Numbered from the stretch's first letter, positions 28,330 to 37,456 are shown. The stretch is 64,000 bases of DNA from Cnuella takakiae (GCF_001953305.1 NZ_MTFE01000010.1:3620252-3684251), one strand, 5' to 3'. Program-made: numbers and translations. Notes: generated from the sequence alone by a model not told the origin.

Positions 28330-29037
28330 ATGAAAAAGCTGCATTTCATTTTCACAACCCTATTCCTGGCAGTTTACCCTGTTGTTGTTCAGGCGCAAAC
28401 TTGGGAAATCAGGGCGGGTTTGGCACCAGGCCTGTCCTATTTTGGCGGAAATGGTGCGCAGAAGGAAGCCATTTATCTATATAGAATATCCAGGCTGGGC
28501 TTTGGTAACCTGGCGCCATTTGGCAGCAGCCCCCTGCCTTCCTTAAGTGGAGAATTACAGGCGCAGCACCTTTCACCCAACCAATTCATTGGCGGTATAG
28601 GTGTTAGTTACGAAAGCCTTAGGTGCAGGCAAACGCCTAAATACCTTAATGGTGACTTGGGATGGGTAACACCTGTTACCGGAAAAATAATTATCCGTAA
28701 TAACTTCCTAACCCTTAATCCCCATTTCGGCAAAAGGCTCAACTTAGGCATGATAGACCTGGACCCGCTAATGGGAATGGATGTGGCATTTAATGTGGGC
28801 GTACAAGAAAAAACCAGTTTCACCAGTACAAATGAAGAAATTGTCATTGAATACAAACGTCATATTACTGACTTAAGGCCAAGGCTACAATCCACAGCTC
28901 AGATGGGCAATCTATCGGTAACAATTGCCTATGCTCATGGACTGACAGACTACCTTGATCTTTCAGCTGATAACGGCGAAAAATTAAATGCTTACAACAG
29001 GTACTTGCGGGCTGGACTGTATTATAAAATCAGGTGA
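28330..29037 (+). CDS. Secreted, probable outer-membrane beta-barrel protein
   Basis: 235 residues from ATG 28330, which starts a signal peptide (MKKLHFIFTTLFLAVYPVVVQAQ). The mature part has alternating polar and hydrophobic strands, with WEIRAGLAPGLSYFGGNG near the start and NRYLRAGLYYKIR at the end, the pattern of small porin-like barrels in Bacteroidota. The frame is open 85 codons upstream of this ATG, but that stretch does not look coding. I do not recognise a specific family. The gene is in a more AT-rich part of the window than its neighbours. Confidence 0.65.
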   Translation: MKKLHFIFTTLFLAVYPVVVQAQTWEIRAGLAPGLSYFGGNGAQKEAIYLYRISRLGFGNLAPFGSSPLPSLSGELQAQHLSPNQFIGGIGVSYESLRCRQTPKYLNGDLGWVTPVTGKIIIRNNFLTLNPHFGKRLNLGMIDLDPLMGMDVAFNVGVQEKTSFTSTNEEIVIEYKRHITDLRPRLQSTAQMGNLSVTIAYAHGLTDYLDLSADNGEKLNAYNRYLRAGLYYKIR

Positions 29038-29738
29038 GCACGTAACACTTCTTGCCAAGTACCCAGGCAACTATCTATTTATTACACGTAGACGCTTCCC
29101 ATTACTTTCAAACTGTATGAAGTGCTTTCATATTGCTTCTGGCAACCCACTAAAATTTAATCTCCCAATGCAACCAGAGGTCACAGTGTTACCTGATATG
29201 GATTGTTCATTCCCAATAAGCATGTAGTAAGGATTACAGTCCAATTCTTTTTATTTAATTATAATGGCATTTGCGCCATCAATTGCCTGTGTTTGCGGCC
29301 ATTACTTTCTTATCTGGCTTTTCATTTGAACGAGGTTGAGACCCGATGATTATATAACCAAAAACAAAAATATTTATTTCCATAATATTTAAATATTTCC
29401 CTTCTTTACCCTACCTTAGAATAATTAGGTGGAATTATTTAGAAAAATTTTTCAACTACATGTATTTAAAATAAATGTTTATATTTTAACACATATATTT
29501 TAAAACCAACTTTGATAATATTCTTTTTGCAACCTAGCTTAATTACCGCTAATAACCGCTAACATACTCTGTGAAAACATTTTGCCTGGTTCCTACCGCT
29601 GCTTACAGCAGCTGGTCTTGGACCAGTTGCCTCCTACAAATTCATGGGAGCAATTGCCACTATTTGCGGGTTATATACCGCTACAACCTAAAATGTTTTT
29701 TAGGTGAATAACCATGAATTCATGTTAAAGGCAATATT
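29038..29738. other. 701-base AT-rich gap without a recognised gene
   Basis: No convincing coding frame. The middle (about 29340-29540) is very AT-rich. From 29545 to 29690 the word ACCGCTA or close variants occurs four times, with a hairpin CAGCTGGTC TT GGACCAGTTG (about 29609-29629). The 11-base word CTATTTGCGGG near 29660 has its reverse complement at about 30656-30666, after the next gene. I cannot say whether this is a leader, a decayed gene or imported flanking DNA. Confidence 0.5.
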
Positions 29739-30587
29739 ATGTACAAACATTTCCTGATCACAAGGTTCAACATCAAAGTCAAGAATTGGAACCAGACCAA
29801 AAGCGGCAATGAAGTGGTAGGCACACAATGGCTTACCGATCGTTTTAAGTTGTTTGAAACTTATTGCCTGCCCTCCGTACAAAACCAATCCAACCAGAAC
29901 TTCACCTGGCTGGTCTTTTTTGACCTGCACACACCTGAATTCTTCAAAGAAAAAATCAGTCGTTTACAACAGGAATACCCTGTGTTCTCGCCAGTTTATA
30001 TTGATGATGCCGCCGAATTCAGGCCTACCATTATCAGTGAAATGCAGGCTAAAACCACTGCAGAGAATGACTACATAATCACCAGCCGTATAGATAATGA
30101 CGACCTGATCCACAAGGATTTTATTCAAACCATTCAATATTTATTCAAACCCATACACAACCTGGTTATTGATTTCCGCAAAGGTTTTCAAATGGTGATT
30201 GAAGATGACCGGAACGAAATAGTAAAAAAGGAGAATAAATTCAGTCCATTTACGAGTATCGTGGAAAAGCGCGATGCTGCAGCTTCAGTATTTTCAAGGG
30301 AGCACAAACAATGGGCAGATTCTGCTCATGTAACTGTGTATACCGAAAAGAGGCTATGGGTTACGGTTGTTCATCCCAACAATATTTGGAACGCACAAAA
30401 CCCTAATCTTAAAAGAGCCTACACCTTCAACAACATTGACTTTGGTGTACGGAAAGAAGCAGTCCCGCAAAGCAAAATGCTGCAATCAGCGTTGTATAAT
30501 TTGCGCATAGACGCAAGGCAATCTTTGTCGTCAATAAAAAAAATAGGCAAAATACTTACCACCAATTTGACACTTCGAAAAGCATAG
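29739..30587 (+). CDS. Putative rhamnosyltransferase-like glycosyltransferase
   Basis: 282 residues, apparently soluble and cytoplasmic. The start MYKHFLITRFNIKVKNW, then WLTDRFKLFETYCLPSVQNQ and the acidic metal-binding motif TSRIDNDD (around residue 116), match the putative rhamnosyl transferase family (PF11316). It should transfer a sugar from a nucleotide donor to an unknown acceptor. Codon choice is richer in A and T than in most of the window, and no other polysaccharide genes are adjacent, so it may be a lone acquisition. A 16-base hairpin follows it. Confidence 0.78.
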   Translation: MYKHFLITRFNIKVKNWNQTKSGNEVVGTQWLTDRFKLFETYCLPSVQNQSNQNFTWLVFFDLHTPEFFKEKISRLQQEYPVFSPVYIDDAAEFRPTIISEMQAKTTAENDYIITSRIDNDDLIHKDFIQTIQYLFKPIHNLVIDFRKGFQMVIEDDRNEIVKKENKFSPFTSIVEKRDAAASVFSREHKQWADSAHVTVYTEKRLWVTVVHPNNIWNAQNPNLKRAYTFNNIDFGVRKEAVPQSKMLQSALYNLRIDARQSLSSIKKIGKILTTNLTLRKA

Positions 30588-30631
30588 CTGTCCTATTGGT
30601 TTGGTATCTGCTTTCCCGAATCTTTCACCTT

Positions 30632-30685
30632 TTAGCAAATCTATCATGCTGCAGCCCGCAAATAGCGGTATGATAGGTTTGCTAA
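30632..30685. repeat. Hairpin TTAGCAAATCTATCAT / ATGATAGGTTTGCTAA
   Basis: Arms of 16 bases (30632-30647 and 30670-30685), 15 of 16 paired, around a 22-base loop that contains CCCGCAAATAG. No T-run follows, so it is not a standard terminator. It lies between the convergent glycosyltransferase and AlkB-like genes. Confidence 0.6.
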
Positions 30686-30733
30686 CTCCTGCCAACTAGA
30701 ACAGTCGAGGCTTAAGTGGTATAACAGCACTAT

Positions 30734-31360
30734 CTACCCATTAGCCGGGAACAGCTCCCGCAACATCTGAGCGACCTTACCATCCGGATTTATCGCTTTT
30801 ACCTTACCGGGTATTACTTTACGGTAGGTTATCGACCACCTTACTTCGCGGTGTTGTACCTTTCCTTCAATGGTATCTTTCTTCCTTGAGGGTATTGAAT
30901 GGTTCCATTTGTAGCGGGCATCATCCTGCATCAGGTATAAGGAACGCCGGGGAACTGCCACATCCACCACATCGCCGCCTTTGATTTTAATGAACCGCAT
31001 GATGCAGCCGCTGCCTAAATTGATGCCGCAGATTTGGTTTTCAAAATAATTCCGGTCCTTGTGCGGCCGTAGTCCCTGCCCCGGCAGGTATTCATTGATG
31101 ATCACCTGGTCGGGTTGATATACCAATAACTTGCGCGCTACCAATTGCTCGGATAATTGTTGCACTACCGGCGGCAAGGGTACAGGAATGGCAACCAGGT
31201 TGTATGGGGTTTCCAGTTCATTGCGGTAGCCGTAGTATTGCAACCTTCTGTCGTAGTCTACAACCCATGTTTGGGTATCTATTTCCTGCATCAAAGCGGC
31301 TTCCATCGAAGAATCAATAAAGTCAGGAATTACCAGCAAGCCAGGTACACCAGTCTCCAT
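30734..31360 (-). CDS. AlkB-like 2-oxoglutarate/Fe(II)-dependent dioxygenase
   Basis: 208 residues. The dioxygenase core is complete: NEYLPGQGLRPHKD gives the iron ligands His100 and Asp102, WNHSIP gives His154, and REVRWSITYR holds the Arg-x5-Arg pair (174 and 180) that binds 2-oxoglutarate. This is the AlkB repair group, which removes methyl groups from damaged DNA or RNA bases; some relatives act on tRNA or proteins. The gene stands in a minus-strand run but has its own spacing. No damage-response site is evident. Confidence 0.88.
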   Translation of the reverse strand: METGVPGLLVIPDFIDSSMEAALMQEIDTQTWVVDYDRRLQYYGYRNELETPYNLVAIPVPLPPVVQQLSEQLVARKLLVYQPDQVIINEYLPGQGLRPHKDRNYFENQICGINLGSGCIMRFIKIKGGDVVDVAVPRRSLYLMQDDARYKWNHSIPSRKKDTIEGKVQHREVRWSITYRKVIPGKVKAINPDGKVAQMLRELFPANG

Positions 31361-31434
31361 TTTACAAAGTTTGCCACATTCGCTAATAAAACTGTACCAC
31401 TCATGTCATAGTCAAAGCATACCCGTAGTACTTA

Positions 31435-32190
31435 TTATACAGTTGCTTTGTGTCGCTGCATCCCTTGTGCGCAATAATATGTAAGCGGCATCACCAACAA
31501 TATCACAACTACAAAAACCAGGTTAGGCATGGGACCATGCCCTGTTTCTTCGGATGTAATTATTTCATGGCAATAGAAAAAGGTGAGGTTGCCCGCCCAA
31601 TGCATGCCGCCCGTAAACCATAACCTGCGGGTAAGCAACAGGGGAATAACATACAATATCCCCAACAGGAAAAGGTAGGACCATACTAATGGGCCATCAT
31701 CAAGGCGGTAGATATGATTGAGCAAGTAAACTGTAGCCGAAATCAAAGCGATGATCCGGTTGTGTAATCTTCCTTGTAGGTGTTGGTATACATACCCTCG
31801 TGTCAGCAAGTCTTCGGAAAAAGATGAAAACAAATTACCCAGAACAAATAATCCAAAGGGCATCCAAACCTCGGACAATGCAGGCACCCGCAACACTTTT
31901 TCACTACCCAATAGCAGGCTACATAGAAAGGTAGCACCATAAAGGGCTATGCCCAGCAACATACCCAACAGCAATTGGGTCAGCGTGCCTTTTTTAAAGT
32001 TTAATCCCCATGCTGCCAGTCCAGGCTTGTGCTGCCACCAGGCTACCAGGTAGGCAGCAATAAAAAACATCACCTGGAAAGCTAAGAACCCCGGAGGGCT
32101 ATTCCGGAACAGGATCATGTACTCGGCAGCGTGATAGCAGAAAAATAAAACAGCAAATCCGATAAAGCAGGTAAAAGTCTTAGTTGTCAC
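31435..32190 (-). CDS. CPBP family intramembrane metalloprotease
   Basis: 251 residues with about seven or eight hydrophobic segments. The CPBP (Abi, CAAX protease and bacteriocin-processing) motifs are present: SEDLLTRGY (Glu126, Arg131), His159 in LLNHIYR and His197 in GMHWAGN. The first motif reads Glu-Asp instead of the usual Glu-Glu, a conservative change that may or may not affect catalysis. Family members cleave membrane peptides or protect against bacteriocins. No bacteriocin gene is seen nearby. The start at 32190 leads into the first helix. Confidence 0.85.
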   Translation of the reverse strand: MTTKTFTCFIGFAVLFFCYHAAEYMILFRNSPPGFLAFQVMFFIAAYLVAWWQHKPGLAAWGLNFKKGTLTQLLLGMLLGIALYGATFLCSLLLGSEKVLRVPALSEVWMPFGLFVLGNLFSSFSEDLLTRGYVYQHLQGRLHNRIIALISATVYLLNHIYRLDDGPLVWSYLFLLGILYVIPLLLTRRLWFTGGMHWAGNLTFFYCHEIITSEETGHGPMPNLVFVVVILLVMPLTYYCAQGMQRHKATV

Positions 32191-32381
32191 TGTGGCAATG
32201 TACGAGTATAAATAAATTCAGCAGCAAACACAACGGTACGGTGATTGAAAATTGGGACAGCCTGCGATTAATTTATTGATGCCATTGCAACGGTCAGATA
32301 CAGTTTACTTTATACGGGGTACCCCATGTCAAATTAGCAATAGTCCATTTTTACTTCAAAGTACTGCACTGCACGAGGCAA

Positions 32382-33191
32382 CTAAAGGAGTTTAAAAGCC
32401 CATTCCAAAAACGCCGGCATCACCCTGCCCCAGGTTGCCACATCATGGCTGCCGTCTTCGTAATTCAGGTACTGGATATCTGTAGTGTTTTTATAGCCTT
32501 TTGCCTGCAGTTCTTTTACCAGGTCGGTGGTATCGTCAATGGAATCAATGATACCATTGCCGTTGCGGTCTGCGGATTCATCAAGCGAGCCGGTGGTAAA
32601 ATAAAAACGTTGGCCCGGGTGGTACTGACCACTGCGTACCTTTTGGTGCATGATGCGGTGCTGGTCGTCGTTGTAGCCATCGTCCAGGTCGCGGCTGCGC
32701 CACCAGAAGGAACCGGAAAAAGCACCGGCAACCTGGAACACCTGTGGGTGTTGCCAAACGGTATCAAAAGCGGAAAGACCGCCCAGCGAAAAACCTGCAA
32801 AAGCAATCCTTGCAAAATGAGGTATGGCTAGTTGGTGGTACAAGAATGGCAGCAACTCCGATAAAATAAAATTCTGGTAGGCCCCTGCAAGGGCACCCCT
32901 GCCGGCATAGTCGGGCGTAGCGCCAATGCCATACTCCTGCAAACGCTCGGGACCCGCATGTATACCCACGCAAATCACTGGATGGATGCTACCGGAGCGG
33001 AACAACGCCTGCAGCATTTGCTGAAATTGAAACTGGTGAAGGTCCTGCCCGTCGTTGAGCAACAACAGGCAGGGGGCAGTGCCGGCAGGGGGCGCAGGAT
33101 CGTAAATATCCACAACTACTGACCTTCGAAGGTAATTTGTGGTCACATAATGGGATGTTACCTGTATGGATATTGGCGCCTGCTCATGCAT
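32382..33191 (-). CDS. Alpha/beta hydrolase, esterase D family
   Basis: About 269 residues. The putative esterase (PF00756) fold shows CLLLLNDGQDLHQF, then the nucleophile elbow GFSLGG (Ser135) and GSHDVATWGRVMPAFLEWA with the catalytic His. No signal peptide is visible. A peptide rich in Asp and Asn near the C-terminus (DRNGNGIIDSIDDTTD) resembles a calcium-binding loop. Members hydrolyse esters such as S-formylglutathione, enterobactin-type or carbohydrate esters; the substrate here is unknown. An ATG at 33218 adds nine residues, but a TATCTTTG element at 33196-33203 would lie inside that extension, so ATG 33191 is favoured. Confidence 0.86.
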   Translation of the reverse strand: MHEQAPISIQVTSHYVTTNYLRRSVVVDIYDPAPPAGTAPCLLLLNDGQDLHQFQFQQMLQALFRSGSIHPVICVGIHAGPERLQEYGIGATPDYAGRGALAGAYQNFILSELLPFLYHQLAIPHFARIAFAGFSLGGLSAFDTVWQHPQVFQVAGAFSGSFWWRSRDLDDGYNDDQHRIMHQKVRSGQYHPGQRFYFTTGSLDESADRNGNGIIDSIDDTTDLVKELQAKGYKNTTDIQYLNYEDGSHDVATWGRVMPAFLEWAFKLL

Positions 33192-33195
33192 GCCC

Positions 33196-33203
33196 CAAAG
33201 ATA
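33196..33203 (-). promoter_or_regulatory. Bacteroidota -7 element TATCTTTG for esterase gene
   Basis: Exact TAnnTTTG only four bases before ATG 33191, which would give an almost leaderless mRNA. No good -33 TTG at 17-23 bases, so this is a moderate call that also decides the start codon. Confidence 0.4.
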
Positions 33204-33318
33204 CCTTTGCAGAACCAATGCATCGTTGAAGCAACCCTACACAAGCCACCTTGTTGTGGTTTTCATTTACGCCTTCCCAGCTTTTTTGCCCCGAATGCCT
33301 TAGCTTGTAACCGAAACC

Positions 33319-34278
33319 ATGCGTATGAAAAAGATCGGCATCCTCTACGGCCAGGAACGCAGCTTTCCTATGGCTTTGATAGAAAAGATTAACAGTAAAG
33401 GCATTGAAGGCGTACGGGCCGAACCGGTGCGCATAACTAGGGCTGTGCAGGGAGAAGACAGTGGTTATGCCGTAATTGTAGATCGCATATCGCAGGACGT
33501 GCCGTTCTACCGCACCTGGTTGAAAAATGCCGCACTGATGGGTACGGCCGTTATCAACAATCCTTTCTGGTGGAGTGCCGATGAAAAGTATTTCAACAAC
33601 TGCCTGATGACGCAAATAGGTGTTGCCGTACCGCGTACAGCAATACTGCCCTCCTACGAACTGCCTGAAGAAACCAGCGGCGACTCTTTTTCCAACTTAT
33701 CCTACCCGCTCGATTGGGAAAGCATTTTTGGCTATGTAGGATTTCCTGCCTATATGAAACCCTTCGCCGGCGGTGGCTGGCGCAATGTTTACCGGTTGGA
33801 GCACCGGGAGGATTTTTACAACAAACATTGCGGGACAGGCAGGCTGGTGATGCTGTTGCAGGAAGAAATTGTATTTGAAGAATATTACCGCTGCTATTGT
33901 ATCGGCGGCAAATATGTGCACATCATGCCCTACGAGCCGCGCAACCCTTTTCATGAACGCTACCAAGCGGGCTTTACACCCTCGGAAGAAAGGCTGCGCC
34001 AGATGGAAGACATCGTGTTGCGCATCAACCAGTACCTGGGTTATGATTTCAACACGGTGGAACTTGCTTACAGGGACGGCATTCCCTATGCCATTGATTT
34101 CTGCAATCCTGCTCCGGATGCCGACCTGCCCAGCGTTGGCGCCGACAACTTTGCATGGGTGGTAGACAATGCCGCCACATACTGTATTGAAAGGGCCATG
34201 GCACAGGAAGCAGGGAAAGACAATTTAACCTGGGGCCAATACCTGCAGCGGAGTGTAGGCGGCAAGCCGCTGATTTAG
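33319..34278 (+). CDS. ATP-grasp domain protein (peptide-ligase-like)
   Basis: 319 residues. The ATP-grasp pattern is clear in the middle and C-terminal parts: YMKPFAGGGWRNVYRLEH (about residues 151-168, a lysine plus glycine-rich loop), LLQEEIVFEEYYRCYCIGGKYVHIMPYE, and the metal-binding end TVELAYRDG...AIDFCNPAPDAD. The fold ligates a carboxylate to an amine with ATP; the substrate is unknown. A second ATG at 33325 (MKKIGILYGQERSFP) is an equally likely start. The carboxylate-amine ligase gene follows 196 bases downstream on the same strand, and the class I amidotransferase lies 5.7 kb on. Together they suggest synthesis of a small peptide or amide. Confidence 0.82.
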   Translation: MRMKKIGILYGQERSFPMALIEKINSKGIEGVRAEPVRITRAVQGEDSGYAVIVDRISQDVPFYRTWLKNAALMGTAVINNPFWWSADEKYFNNCLMTQIGVAVPRTAILPSYELPEETSGDSFSNLSYPLDWESIFGYVGFPAYMKPFAGGGWRNVYRLEHREDFYNKHCGTGRLVMLLQEEIVFEEYYRCYCIGGKYVHIMPYEPRNPFHERYQAGFTPSEERLRQMEDIVLRINQYLGYDFNTVELAYRDGIPYAIDFCNPAPDADLPSVGADNFAWVVDNAATYCIERAMAQEAGKDNLTWGQYLQRSVGGKPLI

Positions 34279-34305
34279 GTTTTGTTTGTAGCTTCCGGCC
34301 TCATT

Positions 34306-34462
34306 GGTGGATGTTGAATGGTGAGTGGCGGTTGGTGAATAATAATTAGCCAGTGATCATTTTGATACGATATTTTTATTCCTATCCTTTATTTAGATGC
34401 AACACTGTTACCCAATCACCAATCACTAATCACCAATACCTAATACCCAACTCCCAATACCC
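34306..34462. repeat. Inverted repeat with AATCACC heptamer arms
   Basis: Right arm: seven tandem heptamers at 34414-34462 (AATCACC, AATCACT, AATCACC, AATACCT, AATACCC, AACTCCC, AATACCC). Left arm: complementary heptamers at 34306-34347 (GGTGGAT, GTTGAAT, GGTGAGT, GGCGGTT, GGTGAAT, AATAATT). The loop is about 66 bases and AT-rich. The right arm ends 12 bases before the GCS2 ligase start, so any promoter must lie in or near the repeat. Confidence 0.8.
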
Positions 34463-34474
34463 TACCGCTATCTA

Positions 34475-35587
34475 ATGAGCAATATCAATTTCAACACATT
34501 TACCATCGGCGTTGAGGAAGAATACATGGTGCTGGACCCGCATAGCCGGGAACTGAAAAGCCATGAACAGAAAATTGTGCAGGAAGGCCAGAAGGTGATC
34601 CGCGACAAGGTTAAAGCAGAAATGCACCAGGCCGTTGTGGAAGTGGGTACCGATATTTGCCGAAATGTGGACGAGGCTTTTGCCGATGTAGCACACCTGC
34701 GCAAAACCATTTCCGGTATCGCCGAGGGCTTAGGTTTAAAAATAGGCGCTGCAGGCACCCACCCTTTCAGCCACTGGGAGCGGCAGTTGATCACCGACCA
34801 TATCCGCTATAGCGAAATTGTAAATGAACTGCAGGAAGCTGCACGCAGCAACCTCATTTTTGGATTGCATGTGCATGTGGGTATGGAAACCCGCGAAATG
34901 GCCATGCATATCGCCAACAGCACGCGCTACTTTCTGCCCCACGTGTATGCCCTCAGCACCAACTCGCCTTTCTGGGAAGGCCGCAAAACGGGTTATAAAT
35001 CTTACCGCACCAAGGTTTTTGACAAGTTTCCGCGTACCGGCATCCCGGAGGTATTTGAAAGCATAGAAGCGTACGACAACTACCTCAAGCTGCTGATTAA
35101 AACCAACTGTATTGACAATGGTAAAAAGATCTGGTGGGACCTCCGGGTGCACCCTTACTACAATACCGTTGAATTCCGTATTTGCGATGTGCCGCTCACC
35201 GTTGATGAAGCCATTGCCATTGCCGCACTTTTCCAGGCCATTTGCGCCAAGATCTATAAACTACGGATGCAGAACATGAACTTCATCCAGTACTCACGCC
35301 ACCTGATCAACGAAAACAAATGGCGGGCAAGCCGCTATGGTATTGACGGCTACCTGATCGACTTTGGAAAGGAAGCAGAGTTCAATACCCGCACGCTGAT
35401 ATATGAACTGCTGGACTTTGTAGACGATGTGGTTGACCCGCTGGGTTCGCGGCACCGCCTGCAGCATGTACACCAGATGCTGGAAAAAGGCACCGGTGCC
35501 GACCGCCAGCTCCAGGTGTTTGAAGAAACAGGCAGCCTTACCAGCGTGGTCGATTATATACAGGGGCAGTTCCTGCATAACGTATAG
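34475..35587 (+). CDS. Carboxylate-amine ligase, GCS2 (YbdK-like) family
   Basis: 370 residues. GCS2 family marks: the N-terminal IGVEEEYMVLDP (metal-binding acidic cluster), AGTHPFSHW, the histidine motif FGLHVHVGM and the late NTVEFRICDVPLTVDEAIAIAALFQAI. Members join the gamma-carboxyl of glutamate, or another carboxylate, to an amine using ATP; E. coli YbdK has weak glutamate-cysteine ligase activity. Whether this one makes gamma-glutamylcysteine cannot be told. It follows an ATP-grasp gene and precedes an amidase; the context is discussed as a possible amide-forming cluster. Confidence 0.92.
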   Translation: MSNINFNTFTIGVEEEYMVLDPHSRELKSHEQKIVQEGQKVIRDKVKAEMHQAVVEVGTDICRNVDEAFADVAHLRKTISGIAEGLGLKIGAAGTHPFSHWERQLITDHIRYSEIVNELQEAARSNLIFGLHVHVGMETREMAMHIANSTRYFLPHVYALSTNSPFWEGRKTGYKSYRTKVFDKFPRTGIPEVFESIEAYDNYLKLLIKTNCIDNGKKIWWDLRVHPYYNTVEFRICDVPLTVDEAIAIAALFQAICAKIYKLRMQNMNFIQYSRHLINENKWRASRYGIDGYLIDFGKEAEFNTRTLIYELLDFVDDVVDPLGSRHRLQHVHQMLEKGTGADRQLQVFEETGSLTSVVDYIQGQFLHNV

Positions 35588-35678
35588 ATAATTACTTTTT
35601 CATGTTCCTTTTATAGCTATCGGTTTACCTACATAGCCTGGTTACCCATAGCACAACGACTATTTCCATACTTTTCAC

Positions 35679-37334
35679 ATGAGCAAAATCTTAAAAGCAA
35701 CCTTACCGTTGCTGTTGGCAGCAGCAGCAAATGCCCAAACACGGCAGGATACCATCAACCTCATTCAGCAAACTGCTGCTTACAGCGACCTGCAGTTCAC
35801 AAGGGCTGAGGCCGATTCAATGGTCGAGAGTATCCGGGAGTTTCATGATGCCTACCGCAACTTCCATGGCAGGCTGGCCACCAACAGCATTCCTTACCCT
35901 TTTGCGTTCAACCCGGCACCGGCAGGTTTTACCCTGCCCAAAAACCAGGTCAAGAAAAACATTCCGCTGCCATCGGCCGTTTCATTACCTGCCAATAAAG
36001 AAGACCTCGCCTTCTACTCGGTTGCGCAATTGGCTTCCCTGGTAAAAAGCAAGAAGATCAGCTCCGTTGCGCTGACCCAGTTTTTTCTCAACAGGTTGAA
36101 AAAGCACAACGACTCGCTGCAGTGTGTCATTTCCTTTACCGAAGACATTGCCATGGAACAGGCCCGCAAGGCCGATGCGGAACTGGCAAAAGGCATGTAT
36201 CGCGGGCCCTTGCATGGTATACCTTATGGCCTGAAAGATTTGCTTGCGGTAAAAGGCACCAAAACAACCTGGGGTTCCACCCCCTACAAAGACCAGGTGA
36301 TCGATGACAATGCTTTTGTATACGAGCAACTCACCAAGGCAGGTGCGGTACTCTGTGCCAAGCTTTCGTTAGGTGCGCTTGCCTTCAACGACCTGTGGTT
36401 TGGCGGCCGCACTAAAAACCCCTGGAACCTCCGCCAGGGCTCCAGCGGCTCGTCGGCGGGTTCGGCATCGGCAACAGCCGCCGGACTGCTGCCTTTTGCC
36501 ATAGGTACCGAAACCTGGGGCTCCATTGTATCGCCCTCGGCACGTTGCGGCGCTACAGGCTTGCGCCCCACCTTTGGTGCCGTTAGCCGCAGTGGCGCCA
36601 TGGTGCTTTGCTGGAGCCTCGATAAAGTTGGCCCCATCTGCCGCAGTGCCGAAGATTGTGCCCTTGTGTTTGATGCCCTGCATGGTACGGATAACGAAGA
36701 TCCTTCGGCAGTTGACTATGCTTTCAACTATGCCGCTGCCAAGCCGGTATCTGCACTGCGCATTGCTTACGCCGCCAACTACTTTGAGAAATTGCCAAAG
36801 GATGCCGCTGAATGGAAGGCCCTGGAAGTATTTAAGAAGATCAATCCCAATATTAAAGCCGTCACCTTTCCTGATACAGCGTTCTTCCCCGGCGATATTA
36901 TGAATATCGTGCTCACAGCTGAATCGGCGGCAGCTTTTGATGAACTGACCCGCACTGGCCGTGATGAGTTGGTCGAGCGGCAGGACAAAGGTTTCTGGCC
37001 CAATATCTTCAGGGCGGGCCGCACCATTCCTGCTGCAGAATACATTAACGCCAACCGCTTCCGTTCGGAACTGATTCGTGTGACCAATGATTTTATGAAG
37101 CAGTACGACGTAGTGATCGTTCCCTCATTCATGGGTAATCAATCTGCAATCACCAACCTCACCGGTCATCCTGTAGTTGTTTTCCCAATAGGATTTTCGC
37201 AAAACGGCAGCCCCTTAAGCTTATCGCTTGTGGGCAACCTGTACGACGAAGCTTCTATTCTGCAAGCAGCCAAAGCTTTTCAGGACAAAACAGAGTGGAA
37301 TAAAAAACACCCGCCGATGTTTGTGGGTAAATAA
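35679..37334 (+). CDS. Secreted amidase (amidase signature family)
   Basis: 551 residues with a short signal peptide (MSKILKATLPLLLAAAANAQ). Amidase-signature elements: the catalytic Lys186 in HGIPYGLKDLLAV, the Gly/Ser-rich block QGSSGSSAGSASATAAGLL (about 253-271, holding the cis-Ser) and the nucleophile Ser282 in GTETWGSI. In most relatives this last motif is GT(D/E)TGGSI, so Trp replaces the first Gly of the GG pair here; the Ser is kept. It hydrolyses a carboxamide in the periplasm. The gene is 91 bases after the GCS2 ligase and on the same strand, so an operon is possible. It is not a GatA, given its export signal and no GatB or GatC partners. Confidence 0.9.
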   Translation: MSKILKATLPLLLAAAANAQTRQDTINLIQQTAAYSDLQFTRAEADSMVESIREFHDAYRNFHGRLATNSIPYPFAFNPAPAGFTLPKNQVKKNIPLPSAVSLPANKEDLAFYSVAQLASLVKSKKISSVALTQFFLNRLKKHNDSLQCVISFTEDIAMEQARKADAELAKGMYRGPLHGIPYGLKDLLAVKGTKTTWGSTPYKDQVIDDNAFVYEQLTKAGAVLCAKLSLGALAFNDLWFGGRTKNPWNLRQGSSGSSAGSASATAAGLLPFAIGTETWGSIVSPSARCGATGLRPTFGAVSRSGAMVLCWSLDKVGPICRSAEDCALVFDALHGTDNEDPSAVDYAFNYAAAKPVSALRIAYAANYFEKLPKDAAEWKALEVFKKINPNIKAVTFPDTAFFPGDIMNIVLTAESAAAFDELTRTGRDELVERQDKGFWPNIFRAGRTIPAAEYINANRFRSELIRVTNDFMKQYDVVIVPSFMGNQSAITNLTGHPVVVFPIGFSQNGSPLSLSLVGNLYDEASILQAAKAFQDKTEWNKKHPPMFVGK

Positions 37335-37387
37335 GTCCCTGCGTTTCGAGGGTTGCCCCTTTTACAAAGCGGGCAACCTTCCACAAC

Positions 37388-37456
37388 CTCCCCCTTTGTA
37401 AAAGGGGGCGACCTTTAACAGCTTTCTAGATTAGGGTTCGGGGGATTTTCCTCCAC
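37388..37456. repeat. Left arm of long inverted repeat around the DUF559 gene
   Basis: Begins CTCCCCCTTTGTAAAAG and ends GGGTTCGGGGGATTTTCCTC. It pairs with 38066-38133: the outer 28 bases match at about 26 positions and the inner 24 at about 23, while the middle is diverged. It begins about 50 bases after the amidase stop. Confidence 0.85.

Noticed and set aside
28988-29227. Possible 79-residue gene after the barrel-like protein
   Set aside because: It overlaps the previous gene end, lacks a promoter or protein-like pattern, and is in AT-rich DNA where such frames occur by chance.
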